Part shown: positions 28,137 to 36,501 of the stretch, in pieces
Layout: each line of letters starts with the position of its first letter
How positions within the stretch are numbered: the first letter of the stretch is position 1
Origin: Polynucleobacter sp. 73C-SIWE
GTDB taxonomy: Bacteria; Pseudomonadota; Gammaproteobacteria; Burkholderiales; Burkholderiaceae
Direction of reading: 5' to 3'
Assembly (NCBI RefSeq): GCF_018882465.1
Contig: NZ_JACVOK010000001.1
Coordinates: forward strand, 620,001-684,000
Length of the DNA stretch: 64,000 bases
Notes under the pieces: model-generated
The model's input: the letters and a program-made list of their open reading frames with translations, nothing else
What the model was told of the DNA's origin: nothing
The model's database searches: none
Position numbers and translations under genes: made by a program

Positions 28137-28997
28137 CTAATTGCTTGGCGGCAATTCTGCACCAGCGGGATGCTTATAGCGGTTATAAGACCAAATAAAT
28201 TGTTCCGGGGCAACGAGCACCGCATTCTCAATAGCAACATTGATCTGAGTAGCTGCAATATTGGCATCTTCAGATAAGGTAGCCAGTCTAGTGGCCTGCA
28301 TTAACCAACCCTTGCCAATACCTTTGCGTTTCGCAGTAAACATGACTACTGGCGTGTTGTTGCGATTTGCTAGGCGTGCAGGTAGTGGAGTGGTGTAGGC
28401 GGGTCGCCCAAAGAATGGCACCCAAACACCCTCGCCACCACTAGGAACCTGATCAGGAAGAATGCCAATGGCCTCGCCGCGAGTGAGTGCCCTGGTCATC
28501 TGACGCACACCATTGAGATTGGTGGGAACAAAATGCATATTCGGATAGGCGCGACCTTCTTCGACTACTTCATTGAGCCATTCTTGACGCGAGGGTCTAT
28601 ACAAAATAGTTGCAGTGAAATGTTGGGCCAACACACGAGGGATGATTTCAAAGCCACCAAGATGGGGTGTCAGCATCACCAAGCCATGCCCCTCATTGAT
28701 TGCTGATTCGACTGCATCCCAGTTCTGCACTTCAACTAATTTGAGTGCTTTCTGGGGGTTACGCCAAATCCATAAGCTATCTGAAAACAGCATTCCAGAG
28801 GCTCTAATGGCCTCCCAAAGCCTCATGGGGAGTTTGTGGGCGCTAACTACAGCTTCGTATTGCGGGCGAAAGAGTGAGCGGTATTGCTTAGAGCCTATAT
28901 AGGCCAGCATGCCCATACACGCTCCAATTACTTGCATGAGAGCAAGTGGAAGGGCGGTAAGGCTATTGAGGCTAAGCTGAAGAAGGAGTTTTCGCAC
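28137..28997 (-). CDS. Lipid A biosynthesis late acyltransferase (LpxL/LpxM-like), copy 3
   Basis: A 286-residue acyltransferase with HX4E at H112/E117 (TPHLGGFEI), the block LPDQVPSGGEGVWVPFFGRPAYTTPLPARLA and the C-terminal PEQFIWSYNRYKHPAG. It is more distant from copies 1 and 2 than they are from each other, and resembles the standard betaproteobacterial HtrB. The start is GTG at 28997. The frame stays open upstream to a TAA at 29091-29093 and reads protein-like there, but contains no ATG, GTG or TTG. Tandem placement with copy 2 suggests the pair adds two different secondary chains. Confidence 0.87.
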   Translation of the reverse strand: MRKLLLQLSLNSLTALPLALMQVIGACMGMLAYIGSKQYRSLFRPQYEAVVSAHKLPMRLWEAIRASGMLFSDSLWIWRNPQKALKLVEVQNWDAVESAINEGHGLVMLTPHLGGFEIIPRVLAQHFTATILYRPSRQEWLNEVVEEGRAYPNMHFVPTNLNGVRQMTRALTRGEAIGILPDQVPSGGEGVWVPFFGRPAYTTPLPARLANRNNTPVVMFTAKRKGIGKGWLMQATRLATLSEDANIAATQINVAIENAVLVAPEQFIWSYNRYKHPAGAELPPSN

Positions 28998-29045
28998 CCC
29001 CCAATGATATTCAATGCTGCCATCGGGGCCAAATTTAAGTTCGTC

Positions 29046-29075
29046 TTGATGGATTAAGCCCTTTTCGGATAAAAT
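29046..29075 (+). promoter_or_regulatory. Candidate sigma-70 promoter of metK
   Basis: TTGATG (29046-29051) and TAAAAT (29070-29075) are separated by 18 bases, giving a predicted transcript start near 29082. That would leave a leader of about 118 bases before the metK ATG, containing the structured segment described separately. It overlaps the region in which the divergent acyltransferase promoter must lie. Confidence 0.4.
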
Positions 29076-29093
29076 CGAATCATCGCTGAGTTA

Positions 29094-29193
29094 AGACAAC
29101 TTGCAGGGCGATTCAAAAATTCTGCTAAAGCGTCGCCGTTGTGGTTCCTGGCACGTAGAGTTGTCCAATAAATCGTGTTAATTATTAAAGGAA
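29094..29193 (+). promoter_or_regulatory. Structured metK leader, candidate SAM-responsive element of unassigned class
   Basis: Directly visible pairings: GACAACT (29095-29101) with AGTTGTC (29159-29165); alternatively ACAAC (29096-29100) with GTTGT (29138-29142), which excludes the first. Inside the shorter stem, GCAG (29103-29106) pairs with CTGC (29122-29125), and its loop bases GGCGA (29107-29111) pair with TCGCC (29133-29137), forming an H-type pseudoknot. Further on, GTG/CAC (29141-29143/29152-29154) would present TTCCT (29145-29149), complementary to AGGAA of the metK Shine-Dalgarno (29189-29193). Competing stems plus a sequestered ribosome site are what a riboswitch would look like. 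I cannot match it with confidence to SAM-II, SAM/SAH or other known classes. Confidence 0.45.
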
Positions 29194-29199
29194 TAGGCA

Positions 29200-30366
29200 A
29201 TGGCAAACGATTACTTCTTTACCTCAGAATCAGTTTCTGAGGGTCACCCCGATAAAGTAGCAGACCAAATTTCTGATGCCATCTTGGACTCCATCTTGGC
29301 CCAAGATCCAACTGCACGTGTTGCAGCAGAAACTTTATGTAACACCGGCTTGGTAGTTCTTGCTGGTGAAATTACTACCAATGCAAACGTTGACTATATT
29401 CAAGTTGCCCGCAATACCTTACGTGAAATCGGCTACGACAATACTGACTACGGCATTGATTACAAAGGTTGCGCAGTTTTAGTTGCATATGACAAGCAAA
29501 GTCCAGATATTGCTCAGGGCGTCGATAAGGCGCATGACGATGGCCTAGATCAGGGCGCTGGTGACCAAGGCTTGATGTTTGGTTATGCTTGCGATGAAAC
29601 TTCAGAGCTCATGCCTTTGCCTATTCATTTGTCACATCGCTTGGTAGAGCGTCAATCACAATTGCGTCGCGATGGCCGTCTCAATTGGTTGCGTCCTGAT
29701 GCAAAGTCACAAGTCACCTTGCGCTATGTTGATGGCAAGCCTGACTCGATCGACACAGTTGTGTTGTCTACTCAACACGATGAAGATATTTCTCTTGAAA
29801 AATTACGTGAAGCAGTGATCGAAGAGATCATCAAACCGGTATTACCTAAGCATTTGATTAAAGGCGCGATTAACTTCTTAGTGAACCCTACGGGTCGCTT
29901 TGTTATTGGTGGCCCACAAGGCGATTGCGGTTTAACTGGCCGCAAAATTATTGTCGATACCTACGGTGGCGCAGCTCCTCATGGTGGTGGTGCGTTCTCC
30001 GGCAAGGATCCTTCTAAGGTTGATCGCTCTGCTGCGTATGCCGGTCGTTATGTTGCGAAGAACGTGGTTGCTGCTGGTTTGGCAAGCAAGTGCTTGATTC
30101 AGATTTCTTATGCGATTGGTGTTGCTAAACCAACTTCAGTGATGGTGAGCACATTTGGCACCGGAAAGGTCTCCGATGAAAAGATTGCGCAATTGGTTTC
30201 TGAGCACTTTGATTTGCGTCCAAAAGGAATTGTGAAGATGCTTAACCTCTTGCGCCCTATTTATCGCAAGACGGCTGCTTATGGTCATTTTGGGCGCGAG
30301 GAGCCAGAATTCACTTGGGAGCAAACAGATAAAGCGGCAGCATTACGTGCTGCAGCGGGCTTGTAA
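29200..30366 (+). CDS. metK: S-adenosylmethionine synthetase
   Basis: MetK makes SAM from methionine and ATP. The 388-residue protein shows [21 protein letters not shown] at the start with the Mg/ATP-binding His, [12 protein letters not shown], the flexible loop region, and [32 protein letters not shown]. The length and order are standard. AAAGGA precedes the ATG by about 9 bases. It is the first gene of a methyl-cycle cluster metK-ahcY-metF, and its leader is structured. Confidence 0.98.
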   Translation: MANDYFFTSESVSEGHPDKVADQISDAILDSILAQDPTARVAAETLCNTGLVVLAGEITTNANVDYIQVARNTLREIGYDNTDYGIDYKGCAVLVAYDKQSPDIAQGVDKAHDDGLDQGAGDQGLMFGYACDETSELMPLPIHLSHRLVERQSQLRRDGRLNWLRPDAKSQVTLRYVDGKPDSIDTVVLSTQHDEDISLEKLREAVIEEIIKPVLPKHLIKGAINFLVNPTGRFVIGGPQGDCGLTGRKIIVDTYGGAAPHGGGAFSGKDPSKVDRSAAYAGRYVAKNVVAAGLASKCLIQISYAIGVAKPTSVMVSTFGTGKVSDEKIAQLVSEHFDLRPKGIVKMLNLLRPIYRKTAAYGHFGREEPEFTWEQTDKAAALRAAAGL

Positions 30367-30404
30367 GTAGTAAAAAAGCCGTTTGTAGATGTATTGAGGC
30401 GAAA

Positions 30405-30434
30405 TATGGCGTAATTGTTTACAATTACGCCATA
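30405..30434. promoter_or_regulatory. Perfect 14-base-arm palindrome directly before the SAH riboswitch
   Basis: TATGGCGTAATTGT (30405-30418) and ACAATTACGCCATA (30421-30434) are exact reverse complements separated by TT. The right arm ends immediately before the first base of the riboswitch P1 stem. A TACAAT (30420-30425) inside the palindrome could be a -10 element, which would place the transcript start near 30432, just ahead of the riboswitch. This looks like an operator over the ahcY promoter. It could instead form a 3'-end hairpin of the metK message, but no T-run follows. Confidence 0.55.
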
Positions 30435-30532
30435 CCTTCAAGGAGCGTTGCAAGGAATGCTGAGACCCAGTATTTCCCCAGGCTTGAAGGGAGCGGGCTC
30501 TTAATCAGAGCTTGCTAATTGCAACCGCGCTC
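30435..30532 (+). ncRNA. S-adenosylhomocysteine (SAH) riboswitch
   Basis: The aptamer is recognisable by its conserved core and pairing. P1 is CCTTCAAG (30435-30442) with CTTGAAGG (30483-30490). The core GAGCGTTGCAA follows, then P2 GGAATGCTG with CAGTATTTCC, and the conserved CCAGGCTTG. A small variable hairpin GCTCT/AGAGC (30497-30501/30507-30511) precedes the long-range helix in which GAGCG-TTGCAA (30443-30453) pairs with TTGCAAC (30519-30525) and CGCTC (30528-30532). Established members of this class sense SAH upstream of ahcY and other methyl-cycle genes in beta- and gammaproteobacteria and switch expression on. The downstream gene here is ahcY, as expected. Confidence 0.93.
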
Positions 30533-30595
30533 GCTAACCCATGATTCAACGGCTAGCGAGTTTGCACTCCAGCATTGGATCGTATTTAGCTGGAG
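30530..30595 (+). promoter_or_regulatory. Expression platform of the SAH riboswitch
   Basis: Two hairpins follow the aptamer. CTCGCTA (30530-30536) pairs perfectly with TAGCGAG (30554-30560) and shares bases 30530-30532 with the aptamer's long-range helix, so the two are mutually exclusive. CTCCAGC (30567-30573) pairs perfectly with GCTGGAG (30589-30595), which contains the ahcY Shine-Dalgarno GGAG. Control of translation initiation by ribosome-site sequestration is the simplest reading. No T-run suggests a terminator alternative. Confidence 0.7.
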
Positions 30596-30600
30596 CATTA

Positions 30601-32046
30601 ATGAATACCGTTTCTGATTTAAACAACTTTGTTGCAACTCGTTGCGCGATTGCTGATATTTCTTTAGCTGATTTTGGCCGTAAAGAAATTGCGATTGCTG
30701 AAACTGAGATGCCTGGCTTGATCGCCATTCGTGATGAATTTGCTGCACAACAACCGCTGCGTGGCGCACGTATTACTGGTTCCTTGCACATGACCATTCA
30801 AACTGCTGTACTGATTGAGACCCTTGAGGCGCTGGGTGCTGAAGTTCAGTGGGCTTCTTGCAATATTTTCTCAACACAAGACCATGCTGCAGCAGCAATC
30901 GCTGCTAACGGCACGCCTGTATTTGCTATCAAGGGCGAGACTCTTGAGCAATACTGGGATTTCACCCATCGTATTTTTGAGTGGGCTGATGGCGGCTTCA
31001 CCAATATGATTTTGGATGATGGTGGCGATGCAACTTTGCTTTTGCACCTCGGTGCACGTGCTGAAAAAGATCAGGCTTGCTTGAATCACCCAACTAGCGA
31101 AGAAGAGACGATTTTATTTGCTGCTATTAAGAAAAAATTAGCACAAGATCCAACGTGGTATTCAACACGTTTAGAAAAAGTAAAAGGCGTTACTGAAGAA
31201 ACTACTACTGGTGTGCACCGTTTATATCAAATGTTTGCTAAAGGTGAGCTGAAGTTCCCAGCAATTAACGTGAACGACTCTGTAACCAAGAGCAAGTTCG
31301 ATAATCTCTATGGTTGCCGTGAGTCTTTAGTTGATGCAATTAAGCGTGCCACTGATGTCATGGTGGCAGGCAAGGTTGCGGTAGTTTGTGGATATGGTGA
31401 CGTGGGCAAGGGCTCAGCTCAAGCCTTGCGCGCTCTTTCTGCTCAAGTTTGGGTGACTGAAGTTGATCCAATTTGCGCACTCCAAGCTGCGATGGAAGGT
31501 TATCGCGTTGTAACGATGGATTACGCTGCTGATAAAGCAGATATTTTTGTTTCCGCTACTGGCAACTACCACGTGATTACGCATGACCATATGGCTAAGA
31601 TGAAAAATCAAGCCATCGTTTGTAATATTGGCCACTTCGATAATGAGATTGATGTTGCTGGTATTGAAAAATACAAGTGGGAAGAGATCAAGCCACAAGT
31701 TGACCATGTGATTTTCCCGGCAAGCAATGGTCAGCCTGAAAAGCGTATCATCATTCTGGCCAAAGGCCGCTTGGTAAACCTGGGTTGCGGTACAGGTCAC
31801 CCTTCCTACGTAATGAGCTCTTCATTTGCAAACCAAGTGATTGCTCAGATCGAATTATGGAATGCGGTTGGTAGCAATAAATATCCGGTCGGCGTATACA
31901 CATTGCCTAAGCATTTGGATGAGAAGGTTGCGCGTTTACAGCTCAAGACCTTAAATGCTGAGCTCACTGTGTTATCTGATCAGCAGGCCGCCTACATCAA
32001 CGTAACAAAGGAAGGCCCATACAAGGCTGACCACTATCGTTATTAA
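30601..32046 (+). CDS. ahcY: S-adenosylhomocysteine hydrolase
   Basis: AhcY splits SAH to adenosine and homocysteine, relieving product inhibition of methyltransferases. The 481-residue protein shows [30 protein letters not shown], the substrate region [13 protein letters not shown], the NAD-binding glycines GYGDVGKG and the C-terminal [12 protein letters not shown] with the NAD-contacting Lys and Tyr. The length matches the longer proteobacterial type. I chose ATG 30601 because GGAG lies seven bases upstream; an in-frame ATG at 30541 would begin inside the riboswitch expression platform. metF follows after 33 bases and may share the message, and so the SAH control. Confidence 0.97.
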   Translation: MNTVSDLNNFVATRCAIADISLADFGRKEIAIAETEMPGLIAIRDEFAAQQPLRGARITGSLHMTIQTAVLIETLEALGAEVQWASCNIFSTQDHAAAAIAANGTPVFAIKGETLEQYWDFTHRIFEWADGGFTNMILDDGGDATLLLHLGARAEKDQACLNHPTSEEETILFAAIKKKLAQDPTWYSTRLEKVKGVTEETTTGVHRLYQMFAKGELKFPAINVNDSVTKSKFDNLYGCRESLVDAIKRATDVMVAGKVAVVCGYGDVGKGSAQALRALSAQVWVTEVDPICALQAAMEGYRVVTMDYAADKADIFVSATGNYHVITHDHMAKMKNQAIVCNIGHFDNEIDVAGIEKYKWEEIKPQVDHVIFPASNGQPEKRIIILAKGRLVNLGCGTGHPSYVMSSSFANQVIAQIELWNAVGSNKYPVGVYTLPKHLDEKVARLQLKTLNAELTVLSDQQAAYINVTKEGPYKADHYRY

Positions 32047-32079
32047 TCCATTTTTTAATAGATACCTAGGCCCAAAATC

Positions 32080-32910
32080 ATGGAATTAAGCGTCGAATTC
32101 TTTCCTCCAAAAACACCTGAAGGTGAGAAGAAGCTACATCTTGTACGCGAGCGTTTTAGTGAAACGCTTAAGCCTGCGTTTTTTTCCGTGACCTTTGGTG
32201 CCGGTGGATCTACTCAGTCTGGCACATTGAAGGTAGTGAGTGATATTCATGCTGCTGGTGCAGTAGTTGCCCCTCATTTATCCTGTGTTGGTAGCTCACG
32301 TGAAAGCGTGCGCGAAATGTTGAAACAATATCAAGCATTGGGCGTGAAGCGTATTGTGGCTTTGCGAGGCGACTTGCCGTCTGGTATGGGTCAGTATGGC
32401 GAGTTTCATCATGCCAATGAGTTAGTGGAATTTATTCGGACAGAAACTGGCGATTGGTTTCATATTGATGTAGCCGCCTATCCAGAGACGCATCCACAGG
32501 CAAAGTCTCCTGCGAGCGATATAGATTTCTTTGTGCAAAAAATGAAGTCTGGCGCTAATTCAGCTGTGACTCAGTATTTTTATAACAGTGATGCTTACTT
32601 CCGTTTTGTTGATGAGGCTTATGACTTAGGCGTGACCCAACCCGTCATTGCAGGCATTATGCCAATAACCAATAGCACCCAGTTATTGCGCTTTTCAGAC
32701 ACTTGTGGCGCTGAGATTCCCCGTTGGATTCGTTTGCGCCTTCAATCCTACGGTGACGATATTGCCTCTATCCGAGCATTTGGCGAAGAAGTGGTGACGG
32801 ATTTGTGTGATCAGTTACTAACTGCAGGCGCCCCAGGATTGCATTTCTATTCTTTGAATCAGGCAGATGCTGTTTTAGCAATCGCTGACAACTTAGATTT
32901 AACGAAATAA
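32080..32910 (+). CDS. metF: 5,10-Methylenetetrahydrofolate reductase
   Basis: MetF makes the 5-methyl-THF used by MetH. The 276-residue flavoprotein opens MELSVEFFPPKTPEGEKKL, with the catalytic Glu in VEFFPP, and carries FGAGGSTQSGTL, HLSCVG, ALRGDLP and IAGIMPITNSTQL, the standard MetF motifs. The length is normal for a bacterial catalytic-only enzyme. It lies 33 bases after ahcY, and its 3' end overlaps the convergent 5-FCL gene by 12 bases. Confidence 0.97.
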   Translation: MELSVEFFPPKTPEGEKKLHLVRERFSETLKPAFFSVTFGAGGSTQSGTLKVVSDIHAAGAVVAPHLSCVGSSRESVREMLKQYQALGVKRIVALRGDLPSGMGQYGEFHHANELVEFIRTETGDWFHIDVAAYPETHPQAKSPASDIDFFVQKMKSGANSAVTQYFYNSDAYFRFVDEAYDLGVTQPVIAGIMPITNSTQLLRFSDTCGAEIPRWIRLRLQSYGDDIASIRAFGEEVVTDLCDQLLTAGAPGLHFYSLNQADAVLAIADNLDLTK

Positions 32911-33525
32911 GCCAGACTCTGTAATTAGCATATCTAAAGGCTCATCATGAGTTTGAGCCACCCACTGGGCATCATTGAGTTTTTGCCAATCGAAACCGAT
33001 CCCAATACAAGCAAGCTTGGGATTGTGCTTTCTGAGTTCGGCGAGAGTTCGATCAAAGTAACCGCCGCCATAACCTAGTCGCCAATATTGAGCTTTGCCA
33101 TTCTTAATAGAGCTTGACCATCCTACGCAGGGAATCAGGATGTAATCGGGATTGACTGCTGGTCTTGAGGGGTTGTTTGGGTTTGGTTCGGGTACGCCAT
33201 ATTCGCTTAGGATTAACTTATCACCTTCTTGCCATTCATAAAAGTTGAGGTGTTTATCAGCACGAGCAAATGGGAGTGCAAGGCGGCGTTCAGCCTTTTG
33301 ATGCGCCCAAGCAATTAATGCAGGGCGTAAATCAATTTCATCTTGAATTGGCCAATAAAGCGCTATAACCCGCTGTGAATTGCCATCCTCAGTTAAAAAC
33401 TGATTGAGACTAGCAATCAGGAGATCTTTAGTCTGGCCATAATTTTGCCCAGCAGCAAATTCTTTACGTTGCTTTAACAAATCTTGACGAAGAGTTTTTG
33501 ATGAATTACCGTGCATATCGTCCAT
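32899..33525 (-). CDS. 5-Formyltetrahydrofolate cyclo-ligase
   Basis: This ATP-dependent enzyme returns 5-formyl-THF to the active folate pool as 5,10-methenyl-THF. Motifs are LRQDLLKQRKEF at the start, ALYWPIQDEIDLRP, ILIPCVGWSSS and the Mg/ATP loop RLGYGGGYFDRTLAEL. From the ATG at 33525 it has 208 residues; a TTG at 33573 would add sixteen non-conserved residues. The gene converges on metF with a 12-base overlap, so both folate genes may dampen each other by antisense transcription. I saw no 6S RNA next to it, unlike in gammaproteobacteria. Confidence 0.9.
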   Translation of the reverse strand: MDDMHGNSSKTLRQDLLKQRKEFAAGQNYGQTKDLLIASLNQFLTEDGNSQRVIALYWPIQDEIDLRPALIAWAHQKAERRLALPFARADKHLNFYEWQEGDKLILSEYGVPEPNPNNPSRPAVNPDYILIPCVGWSSSIKNGKAQYWRLGYGGGYFDRTLAELRKHNPKLACIGIGFDWQKLNDAQWVAQTHDEPLDMLITESGLFR

Positions 33526-33599
33526 TATCAGGCGAAAATTAGAAGATATAGTAAACAACTTAATACCAGGCAAATACTGGCAAATCTGTATAAGGCTAG

Positions 33600-35567
33600 A
33601 TGGTGAAAAAGAAGTCTCAAATGATCAAAATTAATCAGCTCCACTGGACCAAGATATTGGTTCTAGGGCTAGCCTTGGCTATGCCAAGCGCTTTTGCAGA
33701 AAAGACAAAAAAACCGAGCATGCCAAAGTCGTATGAGAGCAAGGCTGCCCCAGCTGAGATTACAGATACCGATCGAATGTTTATTGATCTTCGAGAAGCT
33801 GCCAGGAAGAATGATGTCTTTCGCACGCAACAGCTTTCATCCAGCTTGGCAGCCTATCCATTTGATGACTATGTGGCGTATTTTCGAATTAAGCCCCAAT
33901 TATTTGATAGTGGTGGTGGGCCCCGTGGTGATTACAGTGCTGATGCCGAGGTGGTTGCGTTTTTAAATCAGTATCAAGGCACTGCTTTGGCTGATCGCAT
34001 GCGTAATGATTGGTTATTAGTCTTGGGTAAGCGAAAAGACTGGGCTCGTTTTGATTTGGAGTATGCCAAGTTTGTTTTGGATGATGACACTCAGGTGAAG
34101 TGCTATTCCTTGCTATCAAAATTATCTCAAGGCGAGAATCCAACTAAATTAGCAATCGACTCCCGCTCAATCTTGTTGGATCCAAGCTATTTTGGACAAG
34201 CTTGCCAAGAGCTGGTTCCTTCCTTAGTTGCTGCCGGTGGTATGACGCCTAGCGAGGCAAAGGCAATTGGCCGCGCGGCAAGCGAAAGAGGTTTTGACAG
34301 CATGGCACGTCGCTTGGGCGGTGAAGATCCTATTGCAGAAATCGTCAAGGCTGCCAAGGCCGATCCTGCTAGGACCTACCGTGATTTTTTGCAAACCTCC
34401 TCACGCTACAGTAAAGAGAATCAGGCTGTTGCTTGGGCTGTCATTGGTCAATTTCTGGCGAAGAAATTAGATCCAAATGCTGATGATGCTTATCGCTTGC
34501 AACAAGACCTCGGCTATAACGAATTACTCTCAATAGAGTCGCAAGAGTGGAAGGTTCGCGCAGGCTTGCGCGCCAAGGATTGGCCTTTAGTAAAAAATGC
34601 TATCGAGGGTATGAACCCTGTAGTTCGAAGTAAAGATCCTGCTTGGACTTATTGGTACGGCCGCGCTTTAAAAGCTGAAGGTCAAGATGCAAAGGCCAAA
34701 GAGAGTTTTGAGTTGATTGCAGACCAATACAACTTTTATGGTCAGCTAGCACGTGAAGAGTTGGGTAGATCGAATCATGCGCCAGCTCGAACTAAAGTGA
34801 CTGAGCAAGAGATTGATGTGATGGCTAGTCGCAAGGGCTTTATCAGGGGCGAGCGTTTGTATGCCATGAATCTGCGCTTTGAAGGTAATCGCGAGTGGAA
34901 TTGGGAGCTGCGTAATATGACAGATAAGCAGTTGCTCGCCGCCGCTGAATACGCCAAACGTATTCATTTATATGACCGCGTCGTCAATACTGCGGATCGC
35001 ACAAAACAAGAGCATGACTTTAGTTTGCGCTATCCAACTCCTTTCAGGGATGAGCTTTCACCCATTGCTAGACAGATTGATTTGAATCTGGCCTGGGCTT
35101 ATGGACTCATTCGTCAGGAGTCACGCTTCATCATGAATGCATCTTCATCGGTTGGTGCTTCAGGTTTGATGCAAGTAATGCCAAATACAGCAAAGTATGT
35201 TGCTAAAAAGATTGGCATGAATAACTACACTAATGACAAGCTGAGCGATACCAATACCAATTTAACTTTAGGAAGTAATTACCTGAATATGGTTTTAGTT
35301 GACTTAGATGGCTCTTGGGTGCTGGCATCTGCTGCCTATAACGCAGGCCCCTCACGCTCAAAAGCATGGCGTGAGAAGTTAACTAGCCCAACAGAGGGCG
35401 CGATCTTTGCTGAGACTATTCCCTTCAATGAAACGCGGACTTACGTGAAAAATGTCCTCTCAAATGCCAGTTACTATTCCTCTGTGATGAATGGGCAAAC
35501 ACCATCTTTGAAGCAACGCTTAGGGGTCATTTCCCCTAAAGCAGCAACTCAATCTGAATTACCTTAA
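33600..35567 (+). CDS. slt: Soluble lytic murein transglycosylase (Slt70 type)
   Basis: Slt cleaves glycan strands in the periplasm to 1,6-anhydromuropeptides, the substrates imported by AmpG. The 655-residue protein has an N-terminal signal peptide ending near MPSAFA, a long superhelical U-domain, and a C-terminal lysozyme-like domain: the catalytic Glu in GLIRQESRF (about residue 507), GASGLMQVMPNTAKYVAKK, and AAYNAGPSRSKAWR. A second possible start is the ATG seven codons downstream. The gene is divergent from 5-FCL and followed at 25 bases by the NDUFA9-like gene. Confidence 0.94.
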   Translation: MVKKKSQMIKINQLHWTKILVLGLALAMPSAFAEKTKKPSMPKSYESKAAPAEITDTDRMFIDLREAARKNDVFRTQQLSSSLAAYPFDDYVAYFRIKPQLFDSGGGPRGDYSADAEVVAFLNQYQGTALADRMRNDWLLVLGKRKDWARFDLEYAKFVLDDDTQVKCYSLLSKLSQGENPTKLAIDSRSILLDPSYFGQACQELVPSLVAAGGMTPSEAKAIGRAASERGFDSMARRLGGEDPIAEIVKAAKADPARTYRDFLQTSSRYSKENQAVAWAVIGQFLAKKLDPNADDAYRLQQDLGYNELLSIESQEWKVRAGLRAKDWPLVKNAIEGMNPVVRSKDPAWTYWYGRALKAEGQDAKAKESFELIADQYNFYGQLAREELGRSNHAPARTKVTEQEIDVMASRKGFIRGERLYAMNLRFEGNREWNWELRNMTDKQLLAAAEYAKRIHLYDRVVNTADRTKQEHDFSLRYPTPFRDELSPIARQIDLNLAWAYGLIRQESRFIMNASSSVGASGLMQVMPNTAKYVAKKIGMNNYTNDKLSDTNTNLTLGSNYLNMVLVDLDGSWVLASAAYNAGPSRSKAWREKLTSPTEGAIFAETIPFNETRTYVKNVLSNASYYSSVMNGQTPSLKQRLGVISPKAATQSELP

Positions 35568-35592
35568 TTAGCATTCATTAATAAGAGAGCTC

Positions 35593-36501
35593 ATGAAATA
35601 CGACATACTTTTGATTGGCGGTAATGGATTTGTTGGGCGGGTAATAGCTGCGCAATTACAAATGCAGGGTTATTCCGTTCTTTTGCCTACAAGCCATCTT
35701 GCTGCTGGTCGTGAACTACGCATGCTACCTAAGGTACATTTGGAAGATGCTGATGTACATGATTTTGATGAGCTGCAATCTCTATGTGCGCGCATTGAAA
35801 CCAATGGGGCCGTGATTAATTTGGTGGGTGTCTTGCACGATAAGCCTGCGCAGCCTTATGGAAAGGTATTTAAGGCGACCCACGTAGACTTGCCAAAAAA
35901 TATTATCACTGCGATGCAAATGCATGGTCTTAAGCGTTATCTACATATGAGTGCATTGGGTGCGGATGCGAATGGGCCATCTATGTATCAGCGTAGCAAA
36001 GGCGATGGTGAAGTCGCAGTCAAGGCGAGTAATTTAGATTGGACCATTTTTAGGCCATCAGTCATCTTTGGCGCGCAAGATCAATTTATTAATTTATTTG
36101 CAAAGCTTACTAAATTGTTTCCAGCAATGCCTTTGGCAAATCATCAGGCTAAATTTCAGCCAGTGAGTGTAGATGACGTTGCAACAGCTTTTGTCATGGC
36201 ACTAACAATGCTGCAGACTATTCATCAATCATATGATTTAGTTGGGCCTACGGTCTACACCATGAAAGAAATTGTGGAGTTTGCAGCACGCAAAGCCAAA
36301 ACCTCTTGCACCATTATTCCAGTGCCTGCCTTTGTAGGGTATCTCCAAGCCCTTGCATTTGAATTCTTGCCAGGGCCTACCTTGATGTCGCGTGACAATA
36401 TTGCCTCGATGCAATTGCCTAATGTATTGCCTGTAAATGGTCAGGATGCATTAAGCGAAGTGTTTGGCGTTAGTCGACGCACTCTAGAGGGTATGCGGTA
36501 A
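35593..36501 (+). CDS. NDUFA9-like atypical SDR (complex I-associated NAD(P)H-binding protein)
   Basis: A 302-residue extended/atypical short-chain dehydrogenase. The nucleotide-binding glycine motif GGNGFVGR is at residues 9-16, followed by NLVGVLHDK and [29 protein letters not shown], which is the pattern of NDUFA9/YbjT-like proteins in proteobacteria. The canonical catalytic Tyr-x-x-x-Lys is present as YQRSK. The substrate is unknown. Good ribosome site (AAGAGAGCTC) before the ATG. Its stop codon overlaps the cca start by one base. Confidence 0.8.
   Translation: MKYDILLIGGNGFVGRVIAAQLQMQGYSVLLPTSHLAAGRELRMLPKVHLEDADVHDFDELQSLCARIETNGAVINLVGVLHDKPAQPYGKVFKATHVDLPKNIITAMQMHGLKRYLHMSALGADANGPSMYQRSKGDGEVAVKASNLDWTIFRPSVIFGAQDQFINLFAKLTKLFPAMPLANHQAKFQPVSVDDVATAFVMALTMLQTIHQSYDLVGPTVYTMKEIVEFAARKAKTSCTIIPVPAFVGYLQALAFEFLPGPTLMSRDNIASMQLPNVLPVNGQDALSEVFGVSRRTLEGMR

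Noticed and set aside
29094..29166. Direct identification of the metK leader as a SAM-II or SAM/SAH riboswitch
   Set aside because: The pseudoknot topology and one short sequence stretch are similar, but the order of conserved bases relative to the stems does not fit either class. Reported only as a structured leader of unassigned class.
30541..30600. ATG at 30541 as the start of ahcY
   Set aside because: It lies within the riboswitch expression platform and has no ribosome site, whereas the ATG at 30601 has GGAG at good spacing and matches the family N-terminus.
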